Source: Rhynchopus euleeides (lineage: Eukaryota; Euglenozoa; Diplonemea; Diplonemida; Diplonemidae). From it: a stretch of DNA of 64,000 nucleotides. The notes under the pieces are model-generated. The model was not told the origin of the DNA and searched no databases. It worked only from the letters and a program-made list of their open reading frames with translations. Location: contig OY723307.1 of assembly GCA_963210315.1 (NCBI GenBank), positions 1,798,001-1,862,000 on the forward strand. Direction: 5' to 3'. A program made the position numbers and the translations under genes. Shown here piece by piece: positions 1 through 10,706 of this stretch (its first letter is position 1; each line of letters starts with the position of its first letter).

Positions 1-1031
1 CTAATAAAGACTCATCCCCGCACACCCCAGACCCCCTGGGGTCCCCTGTCTTGTTCATATCATTTCTTGCTTCAAAACGCAAGGGCTGTCATTTGCCTCA
101 GGGTTGTATATTCCCATCATGCGAGTCGCCATACCAGAGCCTATCGGGTGCGTGTGTGAGGGCCCGCCTCTGTTTCGGCACACCACAGACAGGTCCCTCT
201 CTTATACATGATCCTTTGCCCGTGCAGGAACTCAGCACCATGTCTTCCCTGTGTCTTTGCTACAGCCAGTCAAGGCATGTTTATATGTTCCGCAAGTCTT
301 CACCCATAGTCGTGCCAGCAGAGCACCACAGCCGTTGGCTTCTGCAGCCGTTCATTTTTTTGTGAAAAATAATGAAGGTTGGCCGTTCACTGTGCCGCCA
401 AAAGAGGGGTTGGGTTTTGTGCCGGTCTTTCCACCGTACCCCCCCAACCCCGTCTCGCCAACAGGGCGGAAGGCATCCTTCGGTGATTTGCAGCAGATAT
501 TTTTGGCAAGGGTTTTTGCATTCCATACCTCTTTGGATGAACAGTTTCACGAGGGGGGGCAGAGGTGTCCCCATAGGGATACGCCATGGGAAGTCAAAGC
601 GAGGCAGTGATTGAGGCATTCAGCGATAGCTGGAGTGAGGTCAGGACAGGCTACTCTTCTGGTGTGGGTGCATGACCCAGCCGCCCCTTGTCTCTCAGCA
701 GGCACAGGCCATTGATGTCGGACAACGAGCAACGAGCTGTGAGCTGTAGTCCCCTCTGTATCACGGCGCGCTTGTGCTGCACGACTCTGACAGCCGCATC
801 CAACGCATGCAGGGTCAACTGAAGAAGAAGGCGTGTGCCCAAGTCTCTTGGGGCTGAGGCCTTCGCTCTGAGGTACCCTGTCAGGCCCAGCACAGGCTGT
901 CTGGCCTGACCTGACCCCACCACTGAAAGCCACACCGGTGCAACTTCTGTTGCAAACAGTATCAAATATGTGCCCCACCTCACTGACCCACGCACCCACC
1001 CACCGAATATTTGATATTTTGCCTTTCACAT
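1..1031. other. Intergenic, no gene recognised
   Basis: No reading frame here has coding character or a recognisable domain. Short ORFs on both strands lack the strong third-position GC bias of the real genes downstream. The segment is mixed pyrimidine-rich DNA and ends at a direct repeat that recurs after the first surface-protein gene. Confidence 0.5.
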
Positions 1032-1395
1032 TTCCAATGTGAAAGTCCCTATGCCCCCCTCACCCCACCCACGCACCCACCCACCGATACCTGCGGGGCC
1101 CTGCCTCTGCAGTGCAGGGGTGCCGGGCTGCTGTCTGCCGGAGGCCCTGCCACGACGCCATCATGATGGCTGACACGCGTGTGGGGGTGGCGCGTGGGGT
1201 GCTGCGTCGGTTGGACTGCTTGGGGTGCATGGCTGTGCGGCCCCTGCAGAGGGGCTGTGCAGCCGTGCCCTGCTGCAGCAGAACCGTCATACACGCATGC
1301 CTCCCCCACGCCCCACTTCCCCACCGCGTGCGACAATGAGTCCCGCCAGCCGGCAGCCTGTGGGCACCCTTGCTGCAACACTTCGGTGGTGTGCT
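1032..1395 (+). repeat. Direct repeat, upstream copy flanking surface-protein gene
   Basis: About 360 bp, beginning near TTCCAATGTGAAAGTCCC and ending at CTTCGGTGGTGTGCT. It recurs almost unchanged at about 5703-6065; I noticed one indel near the start and one substitution (CGACAATG versus CGATAATG). The two copies bracket the first surface-protein gene in direct orientation. No coding role is evident. Its near identity implies a recent duplication or ongoing conversion of the surrounding segment. Confidence 0.85.
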
Positions 1396-2785
1396 GAACG
1401 AACAACCCCAGACGGCACACACGAGGCAGCACTTCTTCAAGCCCATGTGCCCCACCACCCCCACCCGCCGATGCCGGCTTTTCCGCCTCTGCTTCTTCCA
1501 CACCATCACCCCCTTCCACCTCTCCCCACACCGCTATCTTGTGCCATGATTTTGGCTTTGGTTTACTTCCCCTTTATCATGCCTCTTCCTGTTGCCATTT
1601 TTATTTGCCCAAACAAGCCCTTTTTTTTGCTTGTCGCAGCAAAGGGAGTCGGTGGGAGCGCACGGCGCGTGCAGTGTGCTAGGATACAGCAATGCAACAT
1701 CGCCTTGTCACGTTAACAGCCCTCCCTTCCGTAGGGCACACAACGCGCTGTCGCTCGTGCGCAAAAACCTAGACTCTTTTCGGCAAATATAGGAAGTTAG
1801 CTGGCCCGAGCGGCCTGAGCCATCTCACTTTGATGCTGCAGGTGGCAGAGCTGTCTTGCTATGCGCCCTTGTGTTTGTCTTCTGCGCACTCACGTGTGAA
1901 CATGTGTCCTGTGGGATCGGCAGTGTTGCGTCTCCTGTGGCAGGGTGGAGCAGCAACACGGATGATCCGACGTGTGGCTGAGAAGAGTGTGTCGTTCCAC
2001 CGGTGATTGCATCAAGAGCAGGGTGCCTTGGTACGTTCGACACTACAACATGACCCACTTGCTGAGAGGCTGCCCTCCGAGTCTGACAACTTGTGGCGGT
2101 GCTTCCCTCTGTGTCGTACTGTATCGGCAGGCACCGTGTTCTTCGGGCACTCACCTTTTTTTTCCCGCAGTTTCGAACAAATGTGCGTGTTGGAGACAAA
2201 CCCCAGGGCAAGACAGTCAATCAAGAGCAGAACAGGGGATATGCGCACCGTGGAAGCGCCACACAGTTTGAAAATTCGTCGACTGTGCTGCCAGGCCCCC
2301 GCGCGAACCAAAACACTTCACTTCACTTCGCTGCATTTCCCACCAAACCTCCCTGCCCGACACTTCGTGTCACCGCGTTGCCCCACTCCACCCCTCCACA
2401 CCTCCACGCCTATAGTCTCCTCCTCGAGGTGTGTGTGGTGCGGTGTGGTCTGCTGTGCCAAGCCCTGGCCCAGGTGCCCCACCCACCCACCCACTGCCTC
2501 CCTCCGCACATCCCACCGGCTTCTGAAGACGGATGCACCCCCGCCCCCTGCCCCGCTGCACCCTTGTGCGTTGTGGTGTGATGCCGACAGTCGTGTTTTC
2601 TGTGCCGCATCGGTGTTGCTGTTAGGGTGCCCTGTGATGTGATGTGTTGTGCCGTGAGGTATAGATTCTGGTGCGACAGGAGGTAGTACGGAGGGATGTG
2701 CGCACACGAGTACACAAGGCCACCGAGACACACACTGCTACCCCCCAATACAGAACCACACACAGCACCCAGTAGTCAGGACACG
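1396..2785. other. Intergenic / 5' leader region, no gene recognised
   Basis: No supported coding region. The sequence from about 1640 to 1790 (GGGAGCGCACGGCGCG and following) has a diverged counterpart at about 6825-6985, so the duplication around the first surface-protein gene probably extends beyond the near-identical 360-bp repeat. The last 40 bases hold a short C-rich tract followed by AATACAG, a possible trans-splice acceptor for the gene that starts at 2786. Confidence 0.4.
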
Positions 2786-5587
2786 ATGCGCGCCACGGTG
2801 GTGATGGCCCTGATGGCGGCCCTGCCTTCTGCGGCTGGGGTCTTCTGCGACCCCGGGATGTCGTGCGTTTGCGAGACTTCGCCATGTGACATCTTCCAGT
2901 GCAGTGCGGAGAAGGCCTGCGACCAGGCGGTGTTGGTGTGCGACTCGAGCCACTGCCACATGGACTGCTCAGGGAAGGAGAGCTGCAAGCAGTCGCACCT
3001 GCAGTGCCTGTCGGACACCTGCCAGGTGCGTTGCACACGCGAGCAGTCGTGCCAGCAGATGAAGACGTACGCAGACTCGGGTATCCTGACTGCATCCCCG
3101 CTTGACCCCATCGGGCGTGGCTATGGAATCTGGACGGCCGCCAAGGCCGGCGACGGGAAGGTGATCTGCGACGGTGACCAGTCTTGCCAGCAGACCACGA
3201 TCGGGTGTGCGTCTGACAAGTGCGAGCTTGTGTGCAACGGGCAGCAGGCGTGCGAGCAGGCAGGGTACGACGTGAAGAGCTCGTCGGAGGGTGCACTGGT
3301 GCGCTGCACGAACAGGCAGTCGTGCCAGCAGGCATCGTTCGACTTCGAGGACATTGGGGGTGACGCAGAGCTTGTGTGCGACAACCAGCTGGGCTGCACG
3401 CAGGCGACTGTGGTGTGCCCCTCGCGCCACAGCCTGGTGGTGCGGTGCAACGGCGTCAAGTCGTGCGAGCAGATGACGCTGCGTGCCCCGTCCACGATGC
3501 TGCCTGGGCAGCGGTGCCACCTGGAGTGCGTGGGGCAGCTCGCGTGCAGCGGCATTGACCAGTCGCGTGTGACCGGCGGGGTGACGGCGACCTGCAGCAG
3601 CGGGGCCGGGTGCTCTGGCTTCCTGCAGCCCACAACGACTGCTCCCACACCTGTCCCCACACCTGCCGCAACCATTGCCCCGTGCTCTGGGACGTGGTCG
3701 GTGAAGGTGGCAGCTGTGTCGCTGGACTGCAACAACCTCTGCGCCGTGCTCCTTGACGTTGCACTGTGCAACCAGCTGTGCGAGTGCGTTCCGGCGACTG
3801 CAGCACCGACACCCGTTCCTGCACCTGTTCCGACTGCGGCACCTGCAACCATCGCACCGTGCTCTGGGACGTGGTCGGTGAAGGTGGCAGCTGTGTCGCT
3901 CGACTGCAACAACCTCTGCACCGTGATCCTTGACGTGTCGCTGTGCAACCAGCTGTGCGAGTGCGTTCCTGTGACCGCAGCACCGACACCCGTTCCTGCA
4001 CCTTTGCCCACTGCGGCACCTGCAACCATCGCACCGTGTGACAACTGGAGCGTGAAGCTTGTGGGGTCGAGTGCCAACTGCAACAACATCTGCAAGGTGC
4101 TGCTTGACGTCGCACTGTGCAACCAGCTCTGTGAGTGTGCACCTGCCACACCCGTCCCTGCACCTGTGTCGACTGCGGCACCTGCGACCATTGCCCCGTG
4201 CTCTGGGACGTGGTCGGTGAAGGTGGCAGCTGTGACGCTCGACTGCACCAACCTCTGCACCGTGTTGCTTGACGTGTCGCTGTGCAACCAGCTGTGCGAG
4301 TGCACACCACCCGCGACTGCCGCACCCACACCCGTGCCTGCACCTGTGGCGACCTCTGTGCCGCGTTCCACGTGCAGCTCGTGGAAGCTGAAGGTGGTGT
4401 CGATCATCCCTCCTGTGAACTGCGACACCGTGTGCTCTGGGATCCTCGCGGTTGCCTCGTGCACGCAGCTCTGCGAGTGTGCGGACACCACTGCGCCTGC
4501 CACGCCGCTGCCGACTCTGGACGAGTCGCCGCAGGACAGCGACTCTCCTGTGGATGTCGACACAGAGGCACCGTCGAGGGGCCTGACGGACGCGCCCTTG
4601 CCTGTGTGCAAGCAGTGGAAGCTGAAGATCCTCACCGCCACCATCAACTGCGACACCGTGTGCACCGGTCTGCTGAACGTCGCTGCGTGCACGCAGTTCT
4701 GCGAGTGTGCGGACACCGCGGTGCCTGCGACTGCCCTTCCTTCCACCGCAGCACCTGCCACTCTCAGCCCGCTGCCCAACTGCTCCAACTGGCAGCTGAA
4801 AGTGTTCACCGCCACCATCAGCTGTGACACCGTGTGCACCGGTCTTCTGGACATCGACACCTGCAGGCAGTTCTGCGTGTGTGTCGACACAGCAGCACCT
4901 GCGACGGCCGTGCCTGCCACTGCCGCCCCCGCCACTCTTGTGCCTGTGCCCTCGACACCTGTGCCCGGGACCGTCAACATCATCAAGAAGCTGTTCCGCA
5001 TCACCCTGCGCATCATCCTGTCGCTCTTCAACCGCACTGCCTTCCTGCGCGCACTGCTGCGCCTGCTGGGCAAGATGGTGCGGTCTGTCAAGGTGCACTG
5101 GACGTGCCCTGCCTCTGCCTGCGTCAACGGGTGCCCGCGGTCGTCGGTGCGGAAGCTGAACGCTGGGTGCAGGCCGCTGTTCTCGTCGACTGACCGCCTT
5201 GCTGACATGCTGGCAGACACGTCTGGCGGTGTGGTGCTGGAGTTCGACGCCGACTACACCGAGGACGGGTCGGAGGCGCTTGTCGAGGCTGCGCTGCAGC
5301 AGGAGCAGGCACAGCCCACAGAGCTGGCAGAGTTCAAGCTCGAGGGTGTGGACGTCGTGGAGTCGGAGGTGATGGAGGTCGAGACCACGGCACGGGACGA
5401 GGAGGACGACACCTTCAGCACCGAGTACATCATCCTGATTATCTGCAGCTGCATGGCCGCTGTGCTGGTCCTTGTCGTGGTTGTCTGCTGCTGTGTGAGG
5501 CGCAGGCAGACGTACCACCAGAACACCGCAGCTGAGAGCGAAAAGGCGAAGGACATCGACACCTTCTACACCGACGTTGTCGTGTGA
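2786..5587 (+). CDS. Cysteine-rich type I surface protein with seven six-cysteine modules
   Basis: A predicted 933-aa membrane protein. I chose the ATG at 2786 rather than an in-frame one at 2696 because it opens directly on a signal peptide (MRATVVMALMAALPSAAG). Residues about 19-280 form a head of repeated C-x4-SC-type motifs. Seven modules of about 35 residues follow, pattern C-x2/3-W-x(10-14)-C-x3-C-x8-C-x3-C-x-C, ending CEC or CVC and joined by Pro/Thr/Ala-rich linkers that look mucin-like. A conserved juxtamembrane domain begins KKLFRITLR and contains WTCPASAC. A transmembrane segment lies at about 878-900, then a short tail with RRR. Paralogues lie at 9249, 46343 and 50020 and differ mainly in module number (0, 0 and 5). 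Its head shares a tract with the 9249 gene that looks identical at nucleotide level. The role is unknown; adhesion or a variable surface coat is inference. Confidence 0.9.
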   Translation: MRATVVMALMAALPSAAGVFCDPGMSCVCETSPCDIFQCSAEKACDQAVLVCDSSHCHMDCSGKESCKQSHLQCLSDTCQVRCTREQSCQQMKTYADSGILTASPLDPIGRGYGIWTAAKAGDGKVICDGDQSCQQTTIGCASDKCELVCNGQQACEQAGYDVKSSSEGALVRCTNRQSCQQASFDFEDIGGDAELVCDNQLGCTQATVVCPSRHSLVVRCNGVKSCEQMTLRAPSTMLPGQRCHLECVGQLACSGIDQSRVTGGVTATCSSGAGCSGFLQPTTTAPTPVPTPAATIAPCSGTWSVKVAAVSLDCNNLCAVLLDVALCNQLCECVPATAAPTPVPAPVPTAAPATIAPCSGTWSVKVAAVSLDCNNLCTVILDVSLCNQLCECVPVTAAPTPVPAPLPTAAPATIAPCDNWSVKLVGSSANCNNICKVLLDVALCNQLCECAPATPVPAPVSTAAPATIAPCSGTWSVKVAAVTLDCTNLCTVLLDVSLCNQLCECTPPATAAPTPVPAPVATSVPRSTCSSWKLKVVSIIPPVNCDTVCSGILAVASCTQLCECADTTAPATPLPTLDESPQDSDSPVDVDTEAPSRGLTDAPLPVCKQWKLKILTATINCDTVCTGLLNVAACTQFCECADTAVPATALPSTAAPATLSPLPNCSNWQLKVFTATISCDTVCTGLLDIDTCRQFCVCVDTAAPATAVPATAAPATLVPVPSTPVPGTVNIIKKLFRITLRIILSLFNRTAFLRALLRLLGKMVRSVKVHWTCPASACVNGCPRSSVRKLNAGCRPLFSSTDRLADMLADTSGGVVLEFDADYTEDGSEALVEAALQQEQAQPTELAEFKLEGVDVVESEVMEVETTARDEEDDTFSTEYIILIICSCMAAVLVLVVVVCCCVRRRQTYHQNTAAESEKAKDIDTFYTDVVV

Positions 5588-8500
5588 TCTGACGCGCCGC
5601 TCCCTTTGCCCCTTCCGATGCTTTTCTGCATCAGGATTCACTTTATACTTTACCATGCGGCGTTGACGCTTCACCCCCACGCCCCTCAAACGGAACTTTT
5701 GATTCCAATGTGAAGTCCCTATGCCCCCCTCACCCCACCCACGCACCCACCCACCGATACCTGCGGGGCCCTGCCTCTGCAGTGCAGGGGTGCCGGGCTG
5801 CTGTCTGCCGGAGGCCCTGCCACGACGCCATCATGATGGCTGACACGCGTGTGGGGGTGGCGCGTGGGGTGCTGCGTCGGTTGGACTGCTTGGGGTGCAT
5901 GGCTGTGCGGCCCCTGCAGAGGGGCTGTGCAGCCGTGCCCTGCTGCAGCAGAACCGTCATACACGCATGCCTCCCCCACGCCCCACTTCCCCACCGCGTG
6001 CGATAATGAGTCCCGCCAGCCGGCAGCCTGTGGGCACCCTTGCTGCAACACTTCGGTGGTGTGCTTGCAAATTTCATTCTTTTTTTCAGTTCCCGGTTTT
6101 CACTTCCCGCCCAGCTTCCCTCTCACACGTTGCCTTCCAAACCAGCGAGAAGCCATTCTCCGTCACTGTGTGCGTGTCCATGTGACTGCTGGGCATAGTG
6201 GCCTGTGCCAAGTGCACAAGCCCCTGTGCACCTGCCGCACACCCACTCCCTTACATCAACACTGTTCGGAACCTGCCAGTGGTTCGCCCTTCCAGCCGTG
6301 TGCTCCTGTCCCTCTTGGCGACACACAGGGGCTGGCACGATGGCTCGCAAGGCAACCCCTCTTAGTGAACTCGCGTGTGGCCTGCCGTCCCCCGTGCCCT
6401 TCGGCACCCCTTGCCTTGCGCTTCTCGCTTCCGGGCCTTGTGGTGGGGAGTTCATCAACTCAATTGCATCCACTGCCCACGACACGGCGGGCCGTGATGT
6501 GTTGCGGGGAGGAGTGCCATTCGTGTCTTCATGGATACGTCACGGTCGTCGGCCGTTGGTGCGTTGAATTATTCACCCAGCAGAACTGAAGACCGTCTTC
6601 GGGCAGCGTTGTGTTCGCCGCTGTCTGGCAGGCCCGTGTGTTGGGCTCTGGAGAGCGTCGATGCCAGAGAGTGAGGGGGTACCGTCACTCCTCATGGATT
6701 CTCCGGTGTGTCAGCCTCGTGCTGCACCGCATGTGCTGTCGTGCTGAATAGTTGTGGTTGCGCATCATCACGATTTGTTTTTCTTGTTCGCCTAAAAATA
6801 GCTTTGCTTTGTCACGGCGAAAGAGTCACTGGGAGCGCACGGCGCGCGCAGTCTGTTTTGAGACACCAGCACAAGATCACTTCTTCGCAGCGCCCCTTTT
6901 GCAGGGGCCACATCACACTGCCGCTCGTGTGCACAAACAGTACCCGACGATTCCCAGTTTTTTTCCATCAGGGTCTTCTCCGCTAAGCGGTGCAGAACGG
7001 TGATTTTGAAGCGCATTTCCTTCTACGTTTATTTGAAGAAACGCCTGGAGAGACCGCCGAAATCAATACCGTGCGTACCTGGAAGACCCCGCCTGTTCGC
7101 CAAATCATCAACTTACAACCCCCCCAACGGCGGGTGGGCACAGCTGATCGTGTCAGCTGTGGGATCGGATCTCTGTGTCCAAGCACAAACGGGATCGCTT
7201 AAACCTCCCACCCACCTCCATCCAATACCACTGCTTGTTGGCTCCGATGTATCGGGAAACCTTTCACCCCCTTCTTGACCCACGTTTCCCACAGCCCTTC
7301 TGCATCTTGCAGGTACTGGCCGGTGATCGTACTTCTGCTGACTGTGCCTGTCACTAAGAAGGCACCACTTGGTGACCTGCGAAGCAGGCAGCAAACAGCA
7401 AGAGAGGAGAGCCATGCAGATCAGCCACTATGCCATGTCTGATTGTAACCCTATCATGTTGGATCATGTTGGCCCGAGCCAGCCTGGCTGGGTTACTTCT
7501 GGGCCCCCTGCCAGCCTCTGTGCTGTCACGGCCGGGCTGCCAAAACGACTTACCACGACGGGAGACAGCCCTCCTTTCTTTTCCCCCTGCTTCAGATATG
7601 CATATTTCCCTCTCTCTCTTGCGTTTTCGGCACCACCGGCCCGTCCCCTTTCAGCCCAGGGTAGAACCGGTTCCGTTCAGATTCTAGGCTTCGGTGCGAT
7701 GGCTGTGCCTCTGGATGTTGTTTCTGCCAGCGCAAAGCCCCCTTGATCCTGCCCCGGCCTTTCCAACCACAGCGCTTCCCGTTTGTATCCGAGCGAGTGC
7801 CACACAGACAATGGCCCAACGGAGGCCGCCCCGTGTCCTTTGATGTGATGCGTTCTGTGGGATGAAGTGTCAGCCCTTCTGCGCTTGCCCTAGCGGAAGG
7901 GCACCACACGGTTCAGGAAAGAAAAACCCGGTGTTTTCAGCTCGCTGCCCTGCGCCCAGCTGAGCAGCGAACCAGCCGTGGGGGCATTTGCTTGCCTTTA
8001 TCGATAGCCAGGCGGAGCCAACTGGGAGGAGTGGGCCTTTCTGTGTCTTACGTATTTTTTTTGCTGATATCCCGCGGCACCCCACTTCACACTATTCTCA
8101 CCAGACCAGGGGAGTGGTGTGCGGAAAGAGTGGCGTGCCCGCGTTCACAACAAGGAATACAACAGTGCGCACGCCACAGCCTGGCCGTAGTATACGTCAG
8201 GCTGGAGGTCGGCACCCACACCAAACAGAATACAACCGAACTATACATCTATGGGTTCGAGTATGAGCTGCATCTATACCAGTGGAGCACAGCGCATTCT
8301 GGAGACAATTGTCACGATTGCGTCACTGCCTAGGTCGCCCCCGGACATCAAGGCTGTGCTCGTTGATACAACACAATGCCTTATCCCGGGTATACAGTGT
8401 ATATCTCTGGAGTGCAGCAGGGTGAGTGCCTAACAAACGAGGTCAGGGGCACACTGACACAGCTTGCCAGAGGGAGGCACCCAGTCGCTTTGTCTACGCA

Positions 8501-9248
8501 CATCTTACTTATATCTTCTGCGCCTTCTCATGCCGGCACGGCTGCAGGGGAGGGTGGTCGGTGGTGTTGGTGTTTTATTGCAACGAGCACATCGGTGGCA
8601 GGCACACAGCCTCCCTGATAGCACAGCGACGTTGCAGTGTCAGCAAAGGTCACGGGCACCCACCCCCTTTCTCTGCTGAGCTTTACGGCCCTCACTTCTA
8701 TGACACGTACAGCTCAGCTGCGGTGGCCGTGACGAACTTGTCTTCCCTCCCCCACCCCCACCCCCCCACACCCCTCCCGAAGTTATCAGCCCTCATTGCA
8801 TTATTTTTGTTCCTCGCCTTGTCCCTCCTTCTCTTCCTGTTCCCACCAGCCCATTCCCGCGCCTTGCCCCTGCGGCACTGCTTGCCGTGTTGTGTGGCCT
8901 TGGCCTTTCGCTCGCGGCTGTGCGCTGTGGCGGCAGGGCAACGGAATGCACACCCGTCCTGCCCTCATCACATGTTAGTGTTTCACGCGCTCCGGCACGC
9001 TCTGCTGTCGCTCTGGTGTGGCAGTGTTGCAACTGCTCAGCACCCCGCAGGAGGACAGCCAGGGCGTGGCAGGGTTGGCAGCAGCACGGGCCTGACGTTG
9101 CGTGAACTAGAGAAGCCCCCCACCCTAACTCCCACAGGTTGATGGTGGGACGGAGGCTGGGTGTACAGGAGAAGTTGCTCGCGGCTCTGGTGGCAACAGA
9201 GGCACACACCAACACCCCGCACCGCACAGATCATTGCCTGCTACGACT
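5588..9248. other. Intergenic region with downstream direct repeat, no gene recognised
   Basis: Nothing in these 3.7 kb has convincing coding character. The first 480 bases hold the 3' flank of the preceding gene and the second copy of the 360-bp repeat. The rest is pyrimidine-rich unique sequence, with a diverged duplication of the 1640-1790 segment near 6825-6985. ORFs such as 8426-9142 are low-complexity and lack homology that I recognise. Confidence 0.5.
5703..6065 (+). repeat. Direct repeat, downstream copy flanking surface-protein gene
   Basis: Second copy of the repeat at 1032-1395, in the same orientation and about 4.67 kb away, starting roughly 115 bases after the stop codon of the surface-protein gene. 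The copies stop matching after GGTGGTGTGCT. With the first copy it provides homology by which the intervening gene could be lost or amplified by unequal exchange. Confidence 0.85.
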
Positions 9249-10706
9249 ATGCGCACACTCATCGCTCTCGCCCTGGCGGCGGCCCTGCCGTCTGCTGCTG
9301 CAGTGGTGTGCGACGCGGGTACTGCGTGCGGCACGTCGCAAGACAACTTCCAGTGCAGCGGGGCGCTGTCGTGTGACGAGGCAGTTCTCTTCTGCGATCC
9401 GTCGCGCTGCCACATGGACTGCACGGGGCAGGGGAGCTGCAAGCAGTCGCACCTTCAGTGCGTGTCGGGCTACTGCCACTTGCGTTGCGCGCGCGAGCAG
9501 TCGTGCCAGCAGATGAAGACGTACGCAGACTTGGAGATCCAGACGAATTTCAACATCGATCCCATCGGGCGGGACTACGGTATCTGGATGGCCGCCATGT
9601 CTAGTGAAGGGAAGCTGATCTGCGACGGTGACCAGTCGTGCCAGCAGACCGCGATCGGGTGTGCGTCTGACAAGTGCGAGCTTGTGTGCAACGGGCAGCA
9701 GGCGTGCGAGCAGGCAGGGTACGACGTGAAGAGCTCGTCGGAGGGTGCACTGGTGCGCTGCACGAACAGGCAGTCGTGCCAGCAGGCATCGTTCGACTTC
9801 GAGGACATTGGGGGTGACGCAGAGCTTGTGTGCGACAACCAGCTGGGCTGCACGCAGGCGACTGTGGTGTGCCCCTCGCGCCACAGCCTGGTGGTGCGGT
9901 GCAACGGCGTCAAGTCGTGCGAGCAGATGACGCTGCGTGCCCCGTCCACGATGCTGCCTGGGCAGCGGTGCCACCTGGAGTGCGTGGGGCAGCTCGCGTG
10001 CAGCGGCATTGACCAGTCGCGTGTGACCGGCGGGGTGACGGCGACCTGCAGCAGCGGGGCCGGGTGCCCTGGCTTCCTGCTGAACACCACGCCTGCCCCC
10101 ACACAGCCGGGTGTGCTCGTGCCCGCCCTCCTGAAGATGCTGTTCCGCCTCACGCTGGCCATCCTGCTGACGCTCTTCGACAACGCCGCCTTCCTGCAGG
10201 CGCTGCTGGGCCTGCTGGGCAGCCTGGTCACAGGCCTGCAGGTGCACTGGACATGCCCAGCCTCTGCCTGCACAGCCGGTTGCCCCGCGAGCGCCGCGCT
10301 GAAGATCGACTCAGGGTGCCTCGCCACGGTGGGCACCACTGCACGCCTTGCGGACCTGCTTGCAGGCGGTGCCTCCGGAGGCACGGTGGTGGAGGTGGGT
10401 GCCTCCTACTCCTCCACAGGGTCGCAGGAGGCCGTGCGCAGGGTGCTGCAGCAGGAGCAGGACGTGCCCACCACACTGCAGGGCTTTGGCCTGACCGACG
10501 TGGAGGTCGCAGAGTCGGAGGTGTTGGAGCAAAGCAGGTCGACCGACGACGACGGCCTCAAGACGGGACACGTCATCCTCGTGGTGGTCATCTGTGTGGC
10601 TGCCTTGGCAACGGTTGCCATTGCAGTGTACTGCTGCAAGCGGCGTGCAAAGCCGGTGTCTGCATCCACCAGCCCGGACAAACATAACACAGATGTGTCT
10701 GTCTAA
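9249..10706 (+). CDS. Cysteine-rich type I surface protein, short form without modules
   Basis: A predicted 485-aa paralogue of the protein at 2786. The signal peptide (MRTLIALALAAALPSAAA) is nearly identical to that of the 50020 gene. The cysteine-rich head (about 19-280) matches the other copies, but no six-cysteine modules follow. A short Thr/Pro linker (TTPAPTQPG) leads directly into the juxtamembrane domain (LLKMLFRLTLAIL, then WTCPASAC), a transmembrane helix (GHVILVVVICVAALATVAIA) and a short KRR tail. The near-N-terminal CFCDTSPCD motif of the paralogues is replaced by CGTSQD, removing cysteines. From 9652 to 10067 the sequence appears identical to 3198-3613 of the first gene while both sides diverge, which suggests gene conversion. 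Confidence 0.9.
   Translation: MRTLIALALAAALPSAAAVVCDAGTACGTSQDNFQCSGALSCDEAVLFCDPSRCHMDCTGQGSCKQSHLQCVSGYCHLRCAREQSCQQMKTYADLEIQTNFNIDPIGRDYGIWMAAMSSEGKLICDGDQSCQQTAIGCASDKCELVCNGQQACEQAGYDVKSSSEGALVRCTNRQSCQQASFDFEDIGGDAELVCDNQLGCTQATVVCPSRHSLVVRCNGVKSCEQMTLRAPSTMLPGQRCHLECVGQLACSGIDQSRVTGGVTATCSSGAGCPGFLLNTTPAPTQPGVLVPALLKMLFRLTLAILLTLFDNAAFLQALLGLLGSLVTGLQVHWTCPASACTAGCPASAALKIDSGCLATVGTTARLADLLAGGASGGTVVEVGASYSSTGSQEAVRRVLQQEQDVPTTLQGFGLTDVEVAESEVLEQSRSTDDDGLKTGHVILVVVICVAALATVAIAVYCCKRRAKPVSASTSPDKHNTDVSV

Noticed and set aside
2969-5746. 925-codon minus-strand ORF opposite the surface-protein gene
   Set aside because: A mirror of GC-rich codon bias and cysteine repeats on the + strand; it has no start context, signal or domain. 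Similar shadows lie at 34409-35794, 50668-52452, 58201-59781 and 60031-62058.
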